From a virus, in IMG/VR virus record IMGVR_UViG_3300025099_000028, positions 1-54,514 of that record: DNA of 54,514 nucleotides; one strand, 5' to 3'. This document shows positions 22,402-32,700 of this stretch, piece after piece (the first letter of the stretch is position 1; the number at the start of each line of letters is the position of its first letter). A model generated the notes under the pieces. The model made no database searches, was not told the origin of the DNA, and saw nothing but the letters and a program-made list of their open reading frames with translations. Made by a program: the position numbers and the translations under genes.

Positions 22402-24293
22402 TGGCTAGAAATTCCAGAGAGCTTCAGCATTTAAAGTCGTCTAGGACTACAACCAAGAAAGGGATTCCTCGTCATGATGAAGGTTCTGATGGAGATCTTA
22501 CTCTAAGGTTAACTAATACAGGGCTGAAGTTATTTGCTAAATATCAAAATAGATGGTATATAGTTGGTGAGTATATGAAAGAAGCTGTCTTAGACGAAAG
22601 AAGAATGTCTCACCATCAAGTTCATGCGCAATCTCCGGCATCACTTACTCGCAATGGAGATTTAAGTCTTCAAAGCGGAAGGGCTGTATCTTTTGATGGA
22701 GATAAGGGAAAGGTAAGTATTGGTGGCGATCCTGACACATCCGGGAACAATCGTGATATTCTAGTAAAAGTACAATCTGGAGCATTGAAAATAGAAGATG
22801 ATGGCGTAGCAACTGGTACTCCTCAGTTGCTACTTAAGTCTAACAGTGATACAGGGTCAGGAGGATTTTTAGGTTTTATTAAGGACAGAGATGGAGTTGG
22901 AGGCACTGCAAATGATGATGGAGATACCATTGGAGGTATAATATGGCAGGGTTTCGATTCGGCCACTCCACCTAACCCAACACAATTCGTGAATATATCT
23001 GGATATGCTTTGGATACCACTAGTGACACTGAGGCGGGGAAATTAATGCTTAGTGTAGCAACAAAGACTTCGGGAGGTTCTACTATTGCCGATGGCATTA
23101 TACTATTAGGCTCAGATACAAACAATGAAGTAGATGTATCAATTGGGAAGGGGACAGCATCTATGACTACTATTGCTGGGAACTTAGATATAGATGGGAA
23201 TAAGATAACCTCAGCAGGAGCATTAGAAATAGAGACTGGTGGGAGTGGTGGTTTAACTTTAGATGTCGCTGGCAATGTAACAATAGATGCTGATGGTGGC
23301 TATGTATATATTAACGATACTTCTCCAGCAGCTTTTAGCCCTTCTCTTTGGTTAAAATCAACTGATACTGGAAATGAAGGCCCTTATATTTTCTTTCAGC
23401 AAGATACTAGTGATAATAGCCCGGCTGCAGGCGATGTATTAGGTGGGCTTGCATTTTATGGAGATGATGTTGGCGGTGCTATTACTAACTATACAAGCAT
23501 ACTATCTAAAATTTCATCCACTGCAGCTGGCGCAGAAGAAGGTCAAATGATCTTTATGTGTGTAGCTGGTGGGGCCATTCGTGAAGGCTATAAGATGACA
23601 GCCAATGGCAGTAATATTGATGTTCAAGTTGGTTATGGGGCTACCTCTACAACTACTATAACAGGTAATTTAGATATAGATGGGGCAAAGATTACAAGTG
23701 TAGGGGCTTTAGAGATAGACCCAGGTGGACAATTATCCGTTACAGGTCAAGACATGAGTGTTGACTCAACTAAAAAAGTTATATTTGGAGATGCTGGTGA
23801 ATATATAGTTGGGGACGGAACTGACTTGAATATTGTTTCAAGTGGGCATGTAGAGTTTGATGGTTGTGGAGTAGGGTTTGATAAGGAAACTACAGCATTT
23901 ACTGCTGCTGCTGTAACATCTGAAGGTAATGATTCAACTGATATTGACTTTAGACTTGGAAATAAGCATGAATTAACACTTTCTGATAATATTGCAGGAT
24001 CAGGCGAGCATATAAATATGATATTCCCAGCTACTTCAGGTAATTTTATATTAGCATTAATACAAGATTCTTCTGGGAGTCGAACAGTTCATAGTGATGG
24101 ATGGAAGGCTTATGCTTCTGATGCAAGTTTATGTGATAATACTTTAGGGGCAAATGGTACAGATGGAGAGGTAAGATGGCCAGGAGGAACCGCTCCTACG
24201 TTAACAACAGGAGCAAGAAAAACAGATATAATTTCAATATATTGGGATGCAGATAATCAAACTGCTTGTTGCGTAGCGAGTTTAAATTTCTAA
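22401..24293 (+). CDS. Tail fibre with internal duplication (630 aa)
   Basis: The first 85 residues (basic, LTLRLTNTGLKLFAKYQNRWY) form an attachment-like region. Two related modules of about 150 residues follow (about 139-300 and 313-455); each opens with L-L-K-S-x-x-DTG and ends with GNLDIDG-x-KIT-S-x-GALEI. The C-terminus is a beta-rich tip containing SGEHINMIFPATSGNFILAL. Probably a trimeric receptor-binding or bridging fibre. It is coupled at both ends by TAATG. Confidence 0.72.
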   Translation: MARNSRELQHLKSSRTTTKKGIPRHDEGSDGDLTLRLTNTGLKLFAKYQNRWYIVGEYMKEAVLDERRMSHHQVHAQSPASLTRNGDLSLQSGRAVSFDGDKGKVSIGGDPDTSGNNRDILVKVQSGALKIEDDGVATGTPQLLLKSNSDTGSGGFLGFIKDRDGVGGTANDDGDTIGGIIWQGFDSATPPNPTQFVNISGYALDTTSDTEAGKLMLSVATKTSGGSTIADGIILLGSDTNNEVDVSIGKGTASMTTIAGNLDIDGNKITSAGALEIETGGSGGLTLDVAGNVTIDADGGYVYINDTSPAAFSPSLWLKSTDTGNEGPYIFFQQDTSDNSPAAGDVLGGLAFYGDDVGGAITNYTSILSKISSTAAGAEEGQMIFMCVAGGAIREGYKMTANGSNIDVQVGYGATSTTTITGNLDIDGAKITSVGALEIDPGGQLSVTGQDMSVDSTKKVIFGDAGEYIVGDGTDLNIVSSGHVEFDGCGVGFDKETTAFTAAAVTSEGNDSTDIDFRLGNKHELTLSDNIAGSGEHINMIFPATSGNFILALIQDSSGSRTVHSDGWKAYASDASLCDNTLGANGTDGEVRWPGGTAPTLTTGARKTDIISIYWDADNQTACCVASLNF

Positions 24294-24841
24294 TGGCTTT
24301 TAAAGACACAACATTAACCTTTGAAGATGATAAAATCCTAACTGATGATGGTGGAGAGGTTATGATGTCTTGGGAAGCTTCAATAATGGAAAAGAGTGCT
24401 GAATATATATGCCATAATAGTGGAGATGTTTTAGAGATAGGTTTTGGTATGGGTATCTGTGCTGATTATATACAAGCACAAGGAGTTAATTCACATACTA
24501 TTGTTGAGATACATCCACAGGTTATTGAAAGGTTAAATACGTGGGCAAGTGGTAAATCTAATGTTACTGTAATAGAGGGTGATTGGAATAGTGTTAGTGG
24601 ATTAGGAACTTATGATGGAATATTTATAGATACATTTGGTGATGATGATTGGTTTAGTTTTAAAGACTTTGCTACTTCAAAGGCTAAATCAGGAGCAAAG
24701 ATAACTTATTGGAATAACTTTACAGATAATAGAAATGAGCATAATTTTGATTCTGTTAGTTTTGAAAACATATCAGTAACACCTGATGATAACAGTTATT
24801 TTACATCAAATACTTATAATATGCCAAAGGTAGAACTATAA
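24293..24841 (+). CDS. SAM-dependent methyltransferase (182 aa)
   Basis: Class I methyltransferase fold. Motif I VLEIGFGMG at residues 46-54, the acidic ribose-binding site IVEIHP (E72), the motif II/III area IEGDW (95-98) and YDGIFIDTFGDDDW (107-120). The arrangement resembles guanidinoacetate or arginine N-methyltransferase-like enzymes, which also have the MMSWEASIME type N-helix. It starts at ATG 24293, overlapping the fibre stop (TAATG). Lying between fibre genes, it may modify a virion protein or a host target. The substrate is unknown. Confidence 0.78.
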   Translation: MAFKDTTLTFEDDKILTDDGGEVMMSWEASIMEKSAEYICHNSGDVLEIGFGMGICADYIQAQGVNSHTIVEIHPQVIERLNTWASGKSNVTVIEGDWNSVSGLGTYDGIFIDTFGDDDWFSFKDFATSKAKSGAKITYWNNFTDNRNEHNFDSVSFENISVTPDDNSYFTSNTYNMPKVEL

Positions 24842-25518
24842 TGGCTACGATATATGCACATGCAAATGATGGATATGTAGTAAGATATAATCAATCAAGT
24901 TGGTCTGATGCAAGAGCAAATACAGCTGGAACAAGTGCTAGTAGTACTGGAAGTGGTTATTTTTCAGCAATCCAAGCAGATAGAACTGCTGCAAGAGGTG
25001 GTGGGTATGTTTTTTCTATTAGAAGGTCTTTCTTTTTCTTTGATACATCAGGAATATCAGCAAATGTAGATAGTGCAACATTAAAAATTCGTGGTTATAG
25101 TCAGGGAGGAGGAGATTTAATTGCAGTAAAATCAAATTCAGATATAGAAACATTAGGAACAGCAGATTTTGGGTCAATAGTAGGTTGGAATACAACAACA
25201 GATGGAAGTGGTGGGGGTGATAATGAAAGCAATGTCACTAAATATTCTAGTGAAATAACAAGTTGGAGTACATCAGGTTATAATGATATAACTTTAAATG
25301 CACAGGCATTGGCTGATATGAGAGATGATGATACTGTTTATATATGCCTACTTAATTATGATTATGACTTAAAAGATGTAGCACCAATAGGTTATACTTA
25401 TCATAGAAATGGGCTGTATTATACAAATTATACAGGAACAAGTAGAGACCCATATATAGACTATACAGTAGCAGTAGCAAGTACAGACAACGCAATATTT
25501 TTTGGAACAAATTTTTAA
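24841..25518 (+). CDS. Beta-sandwich adhesin-like virion protein (225 aa)
   Basis: A Ser/Gly/Asp/Tyr-rich protein with the segments RRSFFFFDTSGI and VDSATLKIRGYS, a pattern of beta-sandwich (carbohydrate-binding-like) domains found in surface and fibre proteins. The end (YTGTSRDPYIDYTVA) matches the last strands of that fold. Coupled by TAATG to the methyltransferase. Probably a fibre tip or accessory adhesin. Confidence 0.55.
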   Translation: MATIYAHANDGYVVRYNQSSWSDARANTAGTSASSTGSGYFSAIQADRTAARGGGYVFSIRRSFFFFDTSGISANVDSATLKIRGYSQGGGDLIAVKSNSDIETLGTADFGSIVGWNTTTDGSGGGDNESNVTKYSSEITSWSTSGYNDITLNAQALADMRDDDTVYICLLNYDYDLKDVAPIGYTYHRNGLYYTNYTGTSRDPYIDYTVAVASTDNAIFFGTNF

Positions 25519-25576
25519 TAGTTGGAAAAATATACAATAAAGAATTATATTACAAGCATTTACCAAGGAGTAATAG

Positions 25577-26284
25577 ATGAGTAATGCATTAAACGCAAGT
25601 ATAGCAAACGCTTGGTTCTCAGCAGATATAGCCGCGAATAAGTTTGAGTTATACAATTTAAAGCGTGAAAAAGAAAAAGAATACCAGACTGTATTAGATA
25701 GCGTAACAGATGCTCAAGAAAGCGCTGCGAAAGGTGAATCAGATGCTAGTTTATTTGGGAGTATTGTTGGGGCTGCTATAGGATTTTATGTTGGGGGTCC
25801 TGCAGGAGCTGTTAGTGGTTGGAAAATTGGTGGAGGCGTTGGTGAATTTGGGTATGATATTACTCATGATGAAAGTGACTTACAGTACTTAGAAGATGAA
25901 ATTGCTGAATTTGATTGGGACTTAGGACAAGTTGGAGATAGATATCAAGCATTAGAATCTGCGAAGTATGAAGATACAGGTGAGGACTTGAACAAAAAAA
26001 CAGCTAAAGCTTTTGATGATTGGCAAGATGATTTCTACGATCCATGGTATGAAGATTTAATCAATGATGTAGCTATCCCTATTGCTAGTCAATTTACTAT
26101 GAGTCAAATATCCGGATTTGTAGATCAAAATATTATGGGTAACTTAGGGTTGGACTGGTATGATGACATGATGTTACCAAAAGATATGGCTAATATTAAT
26201 CCAAACACAGGATTGCCTTATGTATATAGTACTGAACCTACTGGGTCTTCTTTATTTTCACACTATTATACCGGGGGTATATAA
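25577..26284 (+). CDS. Putative ejection protein with Gly-rich segment (235 aa)
   Basis: A helical N-terminus is followed by a Gly/Ala-rich hydrophobic stretch (about residues 60-90, SIVGAAIGFYVGGPAGAVSG) of glycine-zipper type that could insert in membrane. The tail is acidic and helical. AGGAG lies before ATG 25577. It opens a run of seven ejection-type proteins, and the Gly-zipper segment suggests a role in making the DNA channel. Confidence 0.5.
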   Translation: MSNALNASIANAWFSADIAANKFELYNLKREKEKEYQTVLDSVTDAQESAAKGESDASLFGSIVGAAIGFYVGGPAGAVSGWKIGGGVGEFGYDITHDESDLQYLEDEIAEFDWDLGQVGDRYQALESAKYEDTGEDLNKKTAKAFDDWQDDFYDPWYEDLINDVAIPIASQFTMSQISGFVDQNIMGNLGLDWYDDMMLPKDMANINPNTGLPYVYSTEPTGSSLFSHYYTGGI

Positions 26285-27324
26285 TGAATCAAGCAGAATG
26301 CGAAGCACAAGGAGGTGAGTGGTTTGGCCCATCAGGTGACTGTAATATGGAAGGAGATCCTAATGTAGGGGGGACTAACGATACAACAGATGAAGGAGAT
26401 AGTACATTAGAAGGAGGAACCTTCAACAATGATTGGCAATTTGAAGGATTAGATCTAGACGATATTGAACATACACCTACAACCTGGGAGACAGGCTCTT
26501 CATGGAATGTTACTGATGAGTTCTTAGCTCAAGATGGTATACACACCTTTAATTCAGAAGAAATATTAGCATGGCTTGGACAAGAAGGTTTTGGAGACGA
26601 TATAACACAAGCACAGTCTGATTACATGCAAACATTTGGAGATATTGGGGAGCATTTAGCATTTGATCAGTCTCAAATTGATGAACTCGGTATTGGCTTT
26701 GCTATGCAAGAAGATGCTATGGTTAGTGAGTATGCAGCATGGGAAGAAGGAGCTCATGCTATGCTATTTGGAGAGGGTTGGAATGCAAGTATGGGTTCAG
26801 ATGCAATAGGTGGTGCGATAGGTAACATGAAAGCCTTAGCTCAACAAGAGTTAGATGCATTTGAATTAGCCAATACAGAGCGTAGAAGCCAGGAAAAGAA
26901 AGCTACTGCAGATTTAAGGCGATCAGCATTACAAGGTCTTGCCACAACAAGGAGAGCATCAGCTAGAAGTGGGATATCTTCTGGGATGGGGTCTACAAAA
27001 GGATTAGATAGTTTTGTGAGTAAATCTCGAGAACAATCAGTAGGGTCTAGAGCTGCACAAAAAGACTATTTAGCCTCTGTAACTTCTATTGAAACACAAC
27101 GAAATTTTAATGTTCAGTCAGCTATAGATACTTTTACAAATGAGCAAAGTGCTAAACGATTGGCAAATGAGAATGCAATGACGCAGATGAACTATGATTT
27201 TGCAGCACAAGCTTCTTCTGCATACGATGACTGGTATAGTAGTCTAGTTGGAATGGCGGGGGCTTACTTCCAAACTGCAGCATCTGATGGTGAAAATTTC
27301 GATTTATTTGGAACAGGAGGATAA
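26284..27324 (+). CDS. Putative internal virion protein (346 aa)
   Basis: The acidic first half begins with a Cys-containing MNQAECEAQGGEW segment. A helical second half contains RRASARSGISSGMGSTKGL and many Gln/Ala. The R-SG-(I/L)-SSG motif recurs in the next gene (AGRSGLSSGSMMSS), linking the two proteins. Coupled by TAATG to the previous gene. Related ejection-type proteins in podoviruses have similar Ala/Gln-rich helices. Confidence 0.5.
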   Translation: MNQAECEAQGGEWFGPSGDCNMEGDPNVGGTNDTTDEGDSTLEGGTFNNDWQFEGLDLDDIEHTPTTWETGSSWNVTDEFLAQDGIHTFNSEEILAWLGQEGFGDDITQAQSDYMQTFGDIGEHLAFDQSQIDELGIGFAMQEDAMVSEYAAWEEGAHAMLFGEGWNASMGSDAIGGAIGNMKALAQQELDAFELANTERRSQEKKATADLRRSALQGLATTRRASARSGISSGMGSTKGLDSFVSKSREQSVGSRAAQKDYLASVTSIETQRNFNVQSAIDTFTNEQSAKRLANENAMTQMNYDFAAQASSAYDDWYSSLVGMAGAYFQTAASDGENFDLFGTGG

Positions 27325-27325
27325 G

Positions 27326-28402
27326 ATGTCTACTTATACAGACTCACAATCAGATTTATTTTGGGATCCATTTGCCTCTCATTGGGAGCAATTAGGCTTT
27401 ACTGGGGCAGATGAAGTTTATGAGCGTTATGGAAAATTATTTCCTGGATATGACCCGCATGAAGAGAATATGTTATACGCGCAAACTGATGCTCAGACTT
27501 CTGGAGAATTAGCGGCCTATAATTTAATGGCCTCTAATGAAAGCAATCGAATAGCTCTTAATGTAGAAAATAGACAGACTATGTCTGAACTTGGTCTAGA
27601 TAGTTTATATAGAAATCAAGGTGCTAATGAGGAATTAAATTCCTTAAAGAAAGACTCTATTACAAGAGCTGCTATTGAGTCTATTGATAAAGCTAAATCT
27701 GCTGCAGGTCGATCTGGATTGAGTTCTGGTTCTATGATGAGTAGTATGGATATGGCTGTTGATACTGTTAAATCAAAGATTAATGCAGCTAATGCCTCAC
27801 AATCATTTTCTCGTAAAAAAACAAATCAATCTATTGAAAATTTAAAGGCTAATGTTGGTTATTTAGACGCTAACAGAAACTGGGTACAAGGTTCACAAGG
27901 GAAACTAGAGCAATTAAAATCAGAAACCAGTTTAGGTATGGCAAATCTTAAAATGGAGAATAGACATGGTATTAGAGATTTTGATACTGAAATGAAGGCT
28001 GGCGACATGTATGAAGCATGGCAGCAAGATATTATTGAGTCTGTAGGGAAAATGTTTAGAATGGATCCACGTGGAGAGAATGCAACAAACTGTACGGATA
28101 GTTATGGTGAAGGCGCTTGGGATGTTGCTACAGCGACATGTACAGGAGCTCCTCCTCCTCCCGTTAGCTGCTATGAAGCTTGTATAAATGCCGGTGGACT
28201 TCCAACGCATTGCGGGCAAGATTGTGCTGAGGAAGAGGCGCAACAAGATCAAGGTGATGCTTCTGGAGATGATTATGATTCAGGCTATGGCGATGAAGGA
28301 GATGAACAAGGAGGTGGTGATTGGGATTATGGTGACTCTGACTATGATGACTATGGTGACTATGACTATGGCGATGAAGGCGATTATTATGACGGCCCTT
28401 GA
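27326..28402 (+). CDS. Internal virion protein with Asp/Gly/Tyr-rich tail (358 aa)
   Basis: The first 240 residues are helical and share the RSGLSSGS motif with the preceding protein. A Cys-rich stretch (VSCYEACINAGG, THCGQDCAEEE) follows, then about 60 residues of Asp, Gly and Tyr (for example DDYGDYDYGDEGDYYDG). The start is ATG 27326, just after AGGAGGATA. The tail is strongly acidic, low-complexity and probably disordered, and might keep DNA away from the ejection proteins in the capsid or bind cations. Confidence 0.55.
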   Translation: MSTYTDSQSDLFWDPFASHWEQLGFTGADEVYERYGKLFPGYDPHEENMLYAQTDAQTSGELAAYNLMASNESNRIALNVENRQTMSELGLDSLYRNQGANEELNSLKKDSITRAAIESIDKAKSAAGRSGLSSGSMMSSMDMAVDTVKSKINAANASQSFSRKKTNQSIENLKANVGYLDANRNWVQGSQGKLEQLKSETSLGMANLKMENRHGIRDFDTEMKAGDMYEAWQQDIIESVGKMFRMDPRGENATNCTDSYGEGAWDVATATCTGAPPPPVSCYEACINAGGLPTHCGQDCAEEEAQQDQGDASGDDYDSGYGDEGDEQGGGDWDYGDSDYDDYGDYDYGDEGDYYDGP

Positions 28403-28479
28403 TGCTTGTTTGGTGGCGGGTAATCAATACTATAGTAGAAAACCTATCAAGATAAAAGATAGAAAAAGGAATTATTAAT

Positions 28480-29736
28480 ATGGGTTCAGGAAGTTTACAA
28501 GAGTCATTAGGAAAACTATTAGAACTGTCATATAAAGGATATGCTGAAGAACAGGCTAGTCTTTTAACTGCTATGGATACTTTAGCTACAGCTTCTAGTA
28601 AGTTTACTACTGAGGAACAATATGCCAAAGCATTAAGTTTAGCAGGGGAGACTATGGCTAAGGTCAGAGGATCTGCGAATGAAAAAGTTGCTGATGCATA
28701 TAATAATGCATTACAAGATAGTTTCATTAACTTTGAAACAGATAGAAGCATTGCTCAGTCTATTGGAGCATCAGAAGCTGCTATAGCTAATTTAATGGAT
28801 GAATATAAAACATCAGAAATGCAAGATATCCTGGGAGCCTTACATAAAGTAGCGGGTGAATACAGGGGGAATGCATCTGCTGCTACTATGGGTAAATTGC
28901 AAACTCAGATCAAGAGAGCCCATGATATAGCAGATCTTGCAGAAGAGTTTAAGAAATATGATTCTGAGAAAACAGTTTATCATGATGCTCCAGCACTAAC
29001 AAATGAGCAAGTAGAGGCTATGACTACAGACGAATATGATGCATACTTAGAGGATCATTTAACGGCTGAGAGCCCTAAAGGATCGTTTGTTACTGGAGAA
29101 GGCATTCAGCTTGTAAATGAAGATTTAAAAGATGCCTATAATAAATTATCAAGACTAGACCTTAAGGGGGCTACAACAGAATTTGATAAAGCTGAAAAAG
29201 CTTATGTAAAGGATACTTGGTCTGGTAGTGGTAGAGTATTGGCATCTGTTATTTCTAGAGCTAATTCTCATATTGCAGATACCTATGATAAGAAGGTTGA
29301 CTATCAAGCCATCCCTACTGAAGGTCTAGCCAACCTAGATCCTTTATTATTAAAACAAACTGAAGAAAATATCAATAACGCATTAGTTGATTTTATCGAG
29401 AGTAACGAGGGTATCAGAGAGGGAACTGGAAAATTAGGCAAGGCTTATAAGGCTGATGGAGTTCGTGGATTAGCTGCAGAAATGAAAAAACAAATGGATG
29501 CTAAATCAGCTACTGATCATTCATTTGCATCTAAAACAGATTATGCAAAAATAAAACACATTAGCGGCACTGTCAACTGGAGTGATTTCGGTCCATGGAC
29601 TGGTGGTCGCGGTGGATTCTTCGGTGGAGATAAAGCTGGAACCAATGAGGCTTTTGCAAGTCTAATGGAAGCAATGTATGAAATTGGCAAAGTAGAAGCT
29701 AATGTCTCATCCGCATTAAACTTAGATATATTTTAA
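28480..29736 (+). CDS. Helical internal virion protein (418 aa)
   Basis: Almost entirely helical, rich in Ala, Lys, Glu and Asp, with no recognised domain (LGKLLELSYKGYAEEQASLL; KVRGSANEKVADAYNNAL). It ends with a Gly/Trp-rich turn (WSDFGPWTGGRGGFFGG). AAAAGGAATT precedes ATG 28480. Its place directly before the three giant proteins supports an ejection-complex role. Confidence 0.5.
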   Translation: MGSGSLQESLGKLLELSYKGYAEEQASLLTAMDTLATASSKFTTEEQYAKALSLAGETMAKVRGSANEKVADAYNNALQDSFINFETDRSIAQSIGASEAAIANLMDEYKTSEMQDILGALHKVAGEYRGNASAATMGKLQTQIKRAHDIADLAEEFKKYDSEKTVYHDAPALTNEQVEAMTTDEYDAYLEDHLTAESPKGSFVTGEGIQLVNEDLKDAYNKLSRLDLKGATTEFDKAEKAYVKDTWSGSGRVLASVISRANSHIADTYDKKVDYQAIPTEGLANLDPLLLKQTEENINNALVDFIESNEGIREGTGKLGKAYKADGVRGLAAEMKKQMDAKSATDHSFASKTDYAKIKHISGTVNWSDFGPWTGGRGGFFGGDKAGTNEAFASLMEAMYEIGKVEANVSSALNLDIF

Positions 29737-29737
29737 T

Positions 29738-32700
29738 ATGAGCGTAAATAAGTATGATAGCGAAGGATTTGCAGCTAGGCTACGTGAACACTTTCCTACT
29801 CTATATGGTAGTACTCAATGGACTGATGATGAAATAAATGAAAATTGGATACAATCCCACCCTGAAGATATAGCACACCTATCACAAGAAGCTCAAAATA
29901 AATACTTAGATTATGATGTTGCATCTGGTAATTATGGCTATAAGCATACTGCTACCCAAGCTATTATGGATGATAGTTATGATGATACAGCGTATGCTTT
30001 TGCAAATAGAATAGTCCATGGGATGAAGCAATTCCCGTCAATGATGGTAGAGGGAGCATTAGGAATCCCAAATAGTACGAGGCAGTGGATAAAGTCTTAT
30101 GATGAAGCTGTTAAGAGTGGGCTTCTTAAGCGTGGCAGTCAACTTGGGGTTGGGTCTAAATTTATCAGAGATGAGCCATACAGGCCTGATTATGAAGAAC
30201 TAGATGAAGCCGGAGTCAATTACCTTGAAAAAGAAGATGTTCCTGGTTTAACTACCGCAATGACGGGATTGAATATGATTGCAGATGGTTCATTTCATGC
30301 GTCTGAGTATGTACGAGAATGGACAAATAAAAAGGCTGATGAATGGATAGCTAATGATGTAGAGCTACAATCATATTATGCATGGAAAGAAGATAACCCT
30401 TATACCATAAAAGATTTTATAGCCCACCCATTTAGAGCGATGAAGAACGGGATTGCAGATATGGCCCCAAGCGTAATTATGATGCTATCTCCTGGATGGC
30501 TAGCAAAGGCAGGCGGATATGCGGCTAAGGTAGGAATGGCCGGGAAAAAAGCTCAAGCATTAAGTGAGGCTGGTAAGGTAGGCAATTGGGCTAAACTAGA
30601 CAAGGCCTCTACATCTCTATATAATGCTAGTAATAGCGTTGGGCTTGGTTTAATGTTTGCTTTAGAGGGTGGCAGTCAATATCATGAGGCAATGAATTAC
30701 CTTGTTGATGAACAGGGTATGGATGCAAAAGAAGCTGCTGGCTTAGCTGGTCTTTCAGCAGCCATGTATGCTCCTGTATCTACATACTTAGAAAAATTAC
30801 AATTCAATTCTATGCTTAGAATGCTTGGATTAAGTAAACGAGCAGATAAGGTTATGTTAAGTGCTATTATGAATAAAGTAGCAGGTAAAGGTGGGGTCAA
30901 GTCTTTCGTGCAAACAGCCAGAAGAGATGCATGGAAGAAATTCGGCCTAGGAGCATTAGACATATCAATCAATGCGTTTGAGCAAGGGGTTGTTGAGGGT
31001 TGGCAAGAAACATGGGGAAGTGTTATAGAGGAGTCTATGAAGCAAGGCTATGGAACTGACCCTGACAGTGCAATAAATGGTATGTTTAGTGCAATGCATG
31101 ATAAGATGGCTGAAGGGGGGCTTGGAGGGATAGCGAAGGGATTAGCCCCTTGGGCATCCGATGATAAGCATGTAAGAGAATCATTCTTCTCTGCCTTGTT
31201 TGGCTCTATAATGCCTGGTGGATTTAATTTGGCTGGAACGGGTAGAAAGGCTTATAAAAGATATCTACAAGGATTAGAAGCTGGAGAAGGTGGTGGATTT
31301 AAGGTTGAAGTTAAGGGGACAAGGGTAACTGTCTTTGATAAAAAGGGTAAGCTTGTATCTGTATATGAAGCAGGTAGTGAAGAAGACGCACAAAGATCTG
31401 CAACAGAGTATGAGCAAGCAATACAAGAAGAGGCTATAACTCATTATGTAGAAACTATGGAAGATATAGATGATCTTGATGAGATGCTTGATAATCTGGA
31501 CATAGATATAACTACTGATAGTTTTGATACTGTTGAAGGTTACGCTAGGAATCTAGCGACTCAAATAGAAAATGGATTTGATGAAATTAATTCTAGCATG
31601 ACCCCTGCAGATAAGTCTAAGCTTAGTGAGATAGAGCAATTAGTCAAGGATGGAGAGGCTCATGATGATAATGTAGGGCTTAAAGCATTAAATCTTATTA
31701 AATATTCAGGAAATGCAAATATATTTAGAAAAGCTGGAGTTTCTTCTGGGACTATTGATGCTATCGAAGCTGCTGCTGTAGTTGCTATTAATGCTATGAC
31801 TGCTAATTCTTTATTAAAAAGATTAAAGTCTGGTAAAAAGGTTAGCAAGGGGGCTATGGATAAAGCACTCTCTAAGGCATCAACAGTAGAAGTGTTGGCT
31901 CATATAGCCAATGGAACTTATATGGATGTTTTAGTGCCTAGCTTGCTTAAAGAAGCCAAGATAGAGGTGAAACCCCGCAAGAAGCGTAAAAAGGTTACTA
32001 AAGAAACCGCAGAAGAGTTCAATCAAGCATTAGAAGATGAAATAAACGATAAGATAAACTCTGAGCCTGATATTACTCCAGGCCCACAAACTTCTATGAA
32101 AGATTCATTAGAGAAAAAGATAAAAGGAAAAGATTTCTCTAAGATTAATAGTAAGAAATTAACTGCAAAAAATATTACAGACCACTTAAAATATACTTTT
32201 CTTAAAAGTGGTAGCACTAAACTTGCAAATATATTACGAACTCTAAATAAGACTAATATTTATAAAATATCTAAGTCTCTTGGTATCAAGATGACTAAAA
32301 AGGATATATCTACTAATCAAACAGCTGCATTAGAGGCTATAGCTAGAAAAATTATGTCTCAAACTGATCCTATTAGTGTGGCTGCCAATGCAGTTGACAC
32401 ACAAACAGTTGATGAAGATGGAGACTGGAAGGATACTGAAGAGCCTAAGCCTAAAAAGAAGGCTACTAAAAGAACTACCAAAAAGAAGCCTGCTCCTAAG
32501 CAAAAGCGAAAAGCTACCAAAACTACTAAAGCTATTGATGAAACTATTGAGTCTGAAGAAGCTCTCAGTGATGACCCAGTAGTACTTAAAAAGCAAATAG
32601 CTGCTATCAAGAGAAATCTAGCACGCAATCAAAAGATTGCTGATAAGCCTGCAGCCAAGAAAGAAATAAAGCGTTTAAAGACTTTATTAGGCTCGCTTGA

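Noticed and set aside
22823-23275. Minus-strand 150-codon ORF rich in Pro, Ser and Val
   Set aside because: Shadow of the 630-aa fibre gene with no SD and no partner on that strand.
28164-28751. Minus-strand His-rich ORF of 195 codons
   Set aside because: It is the reverse reading of the Asp/Gly/Tyr-rich tail (GAT and TAT codons read as ATC and ATA, CAT-type runs); no SD, and it crosses two real genes.
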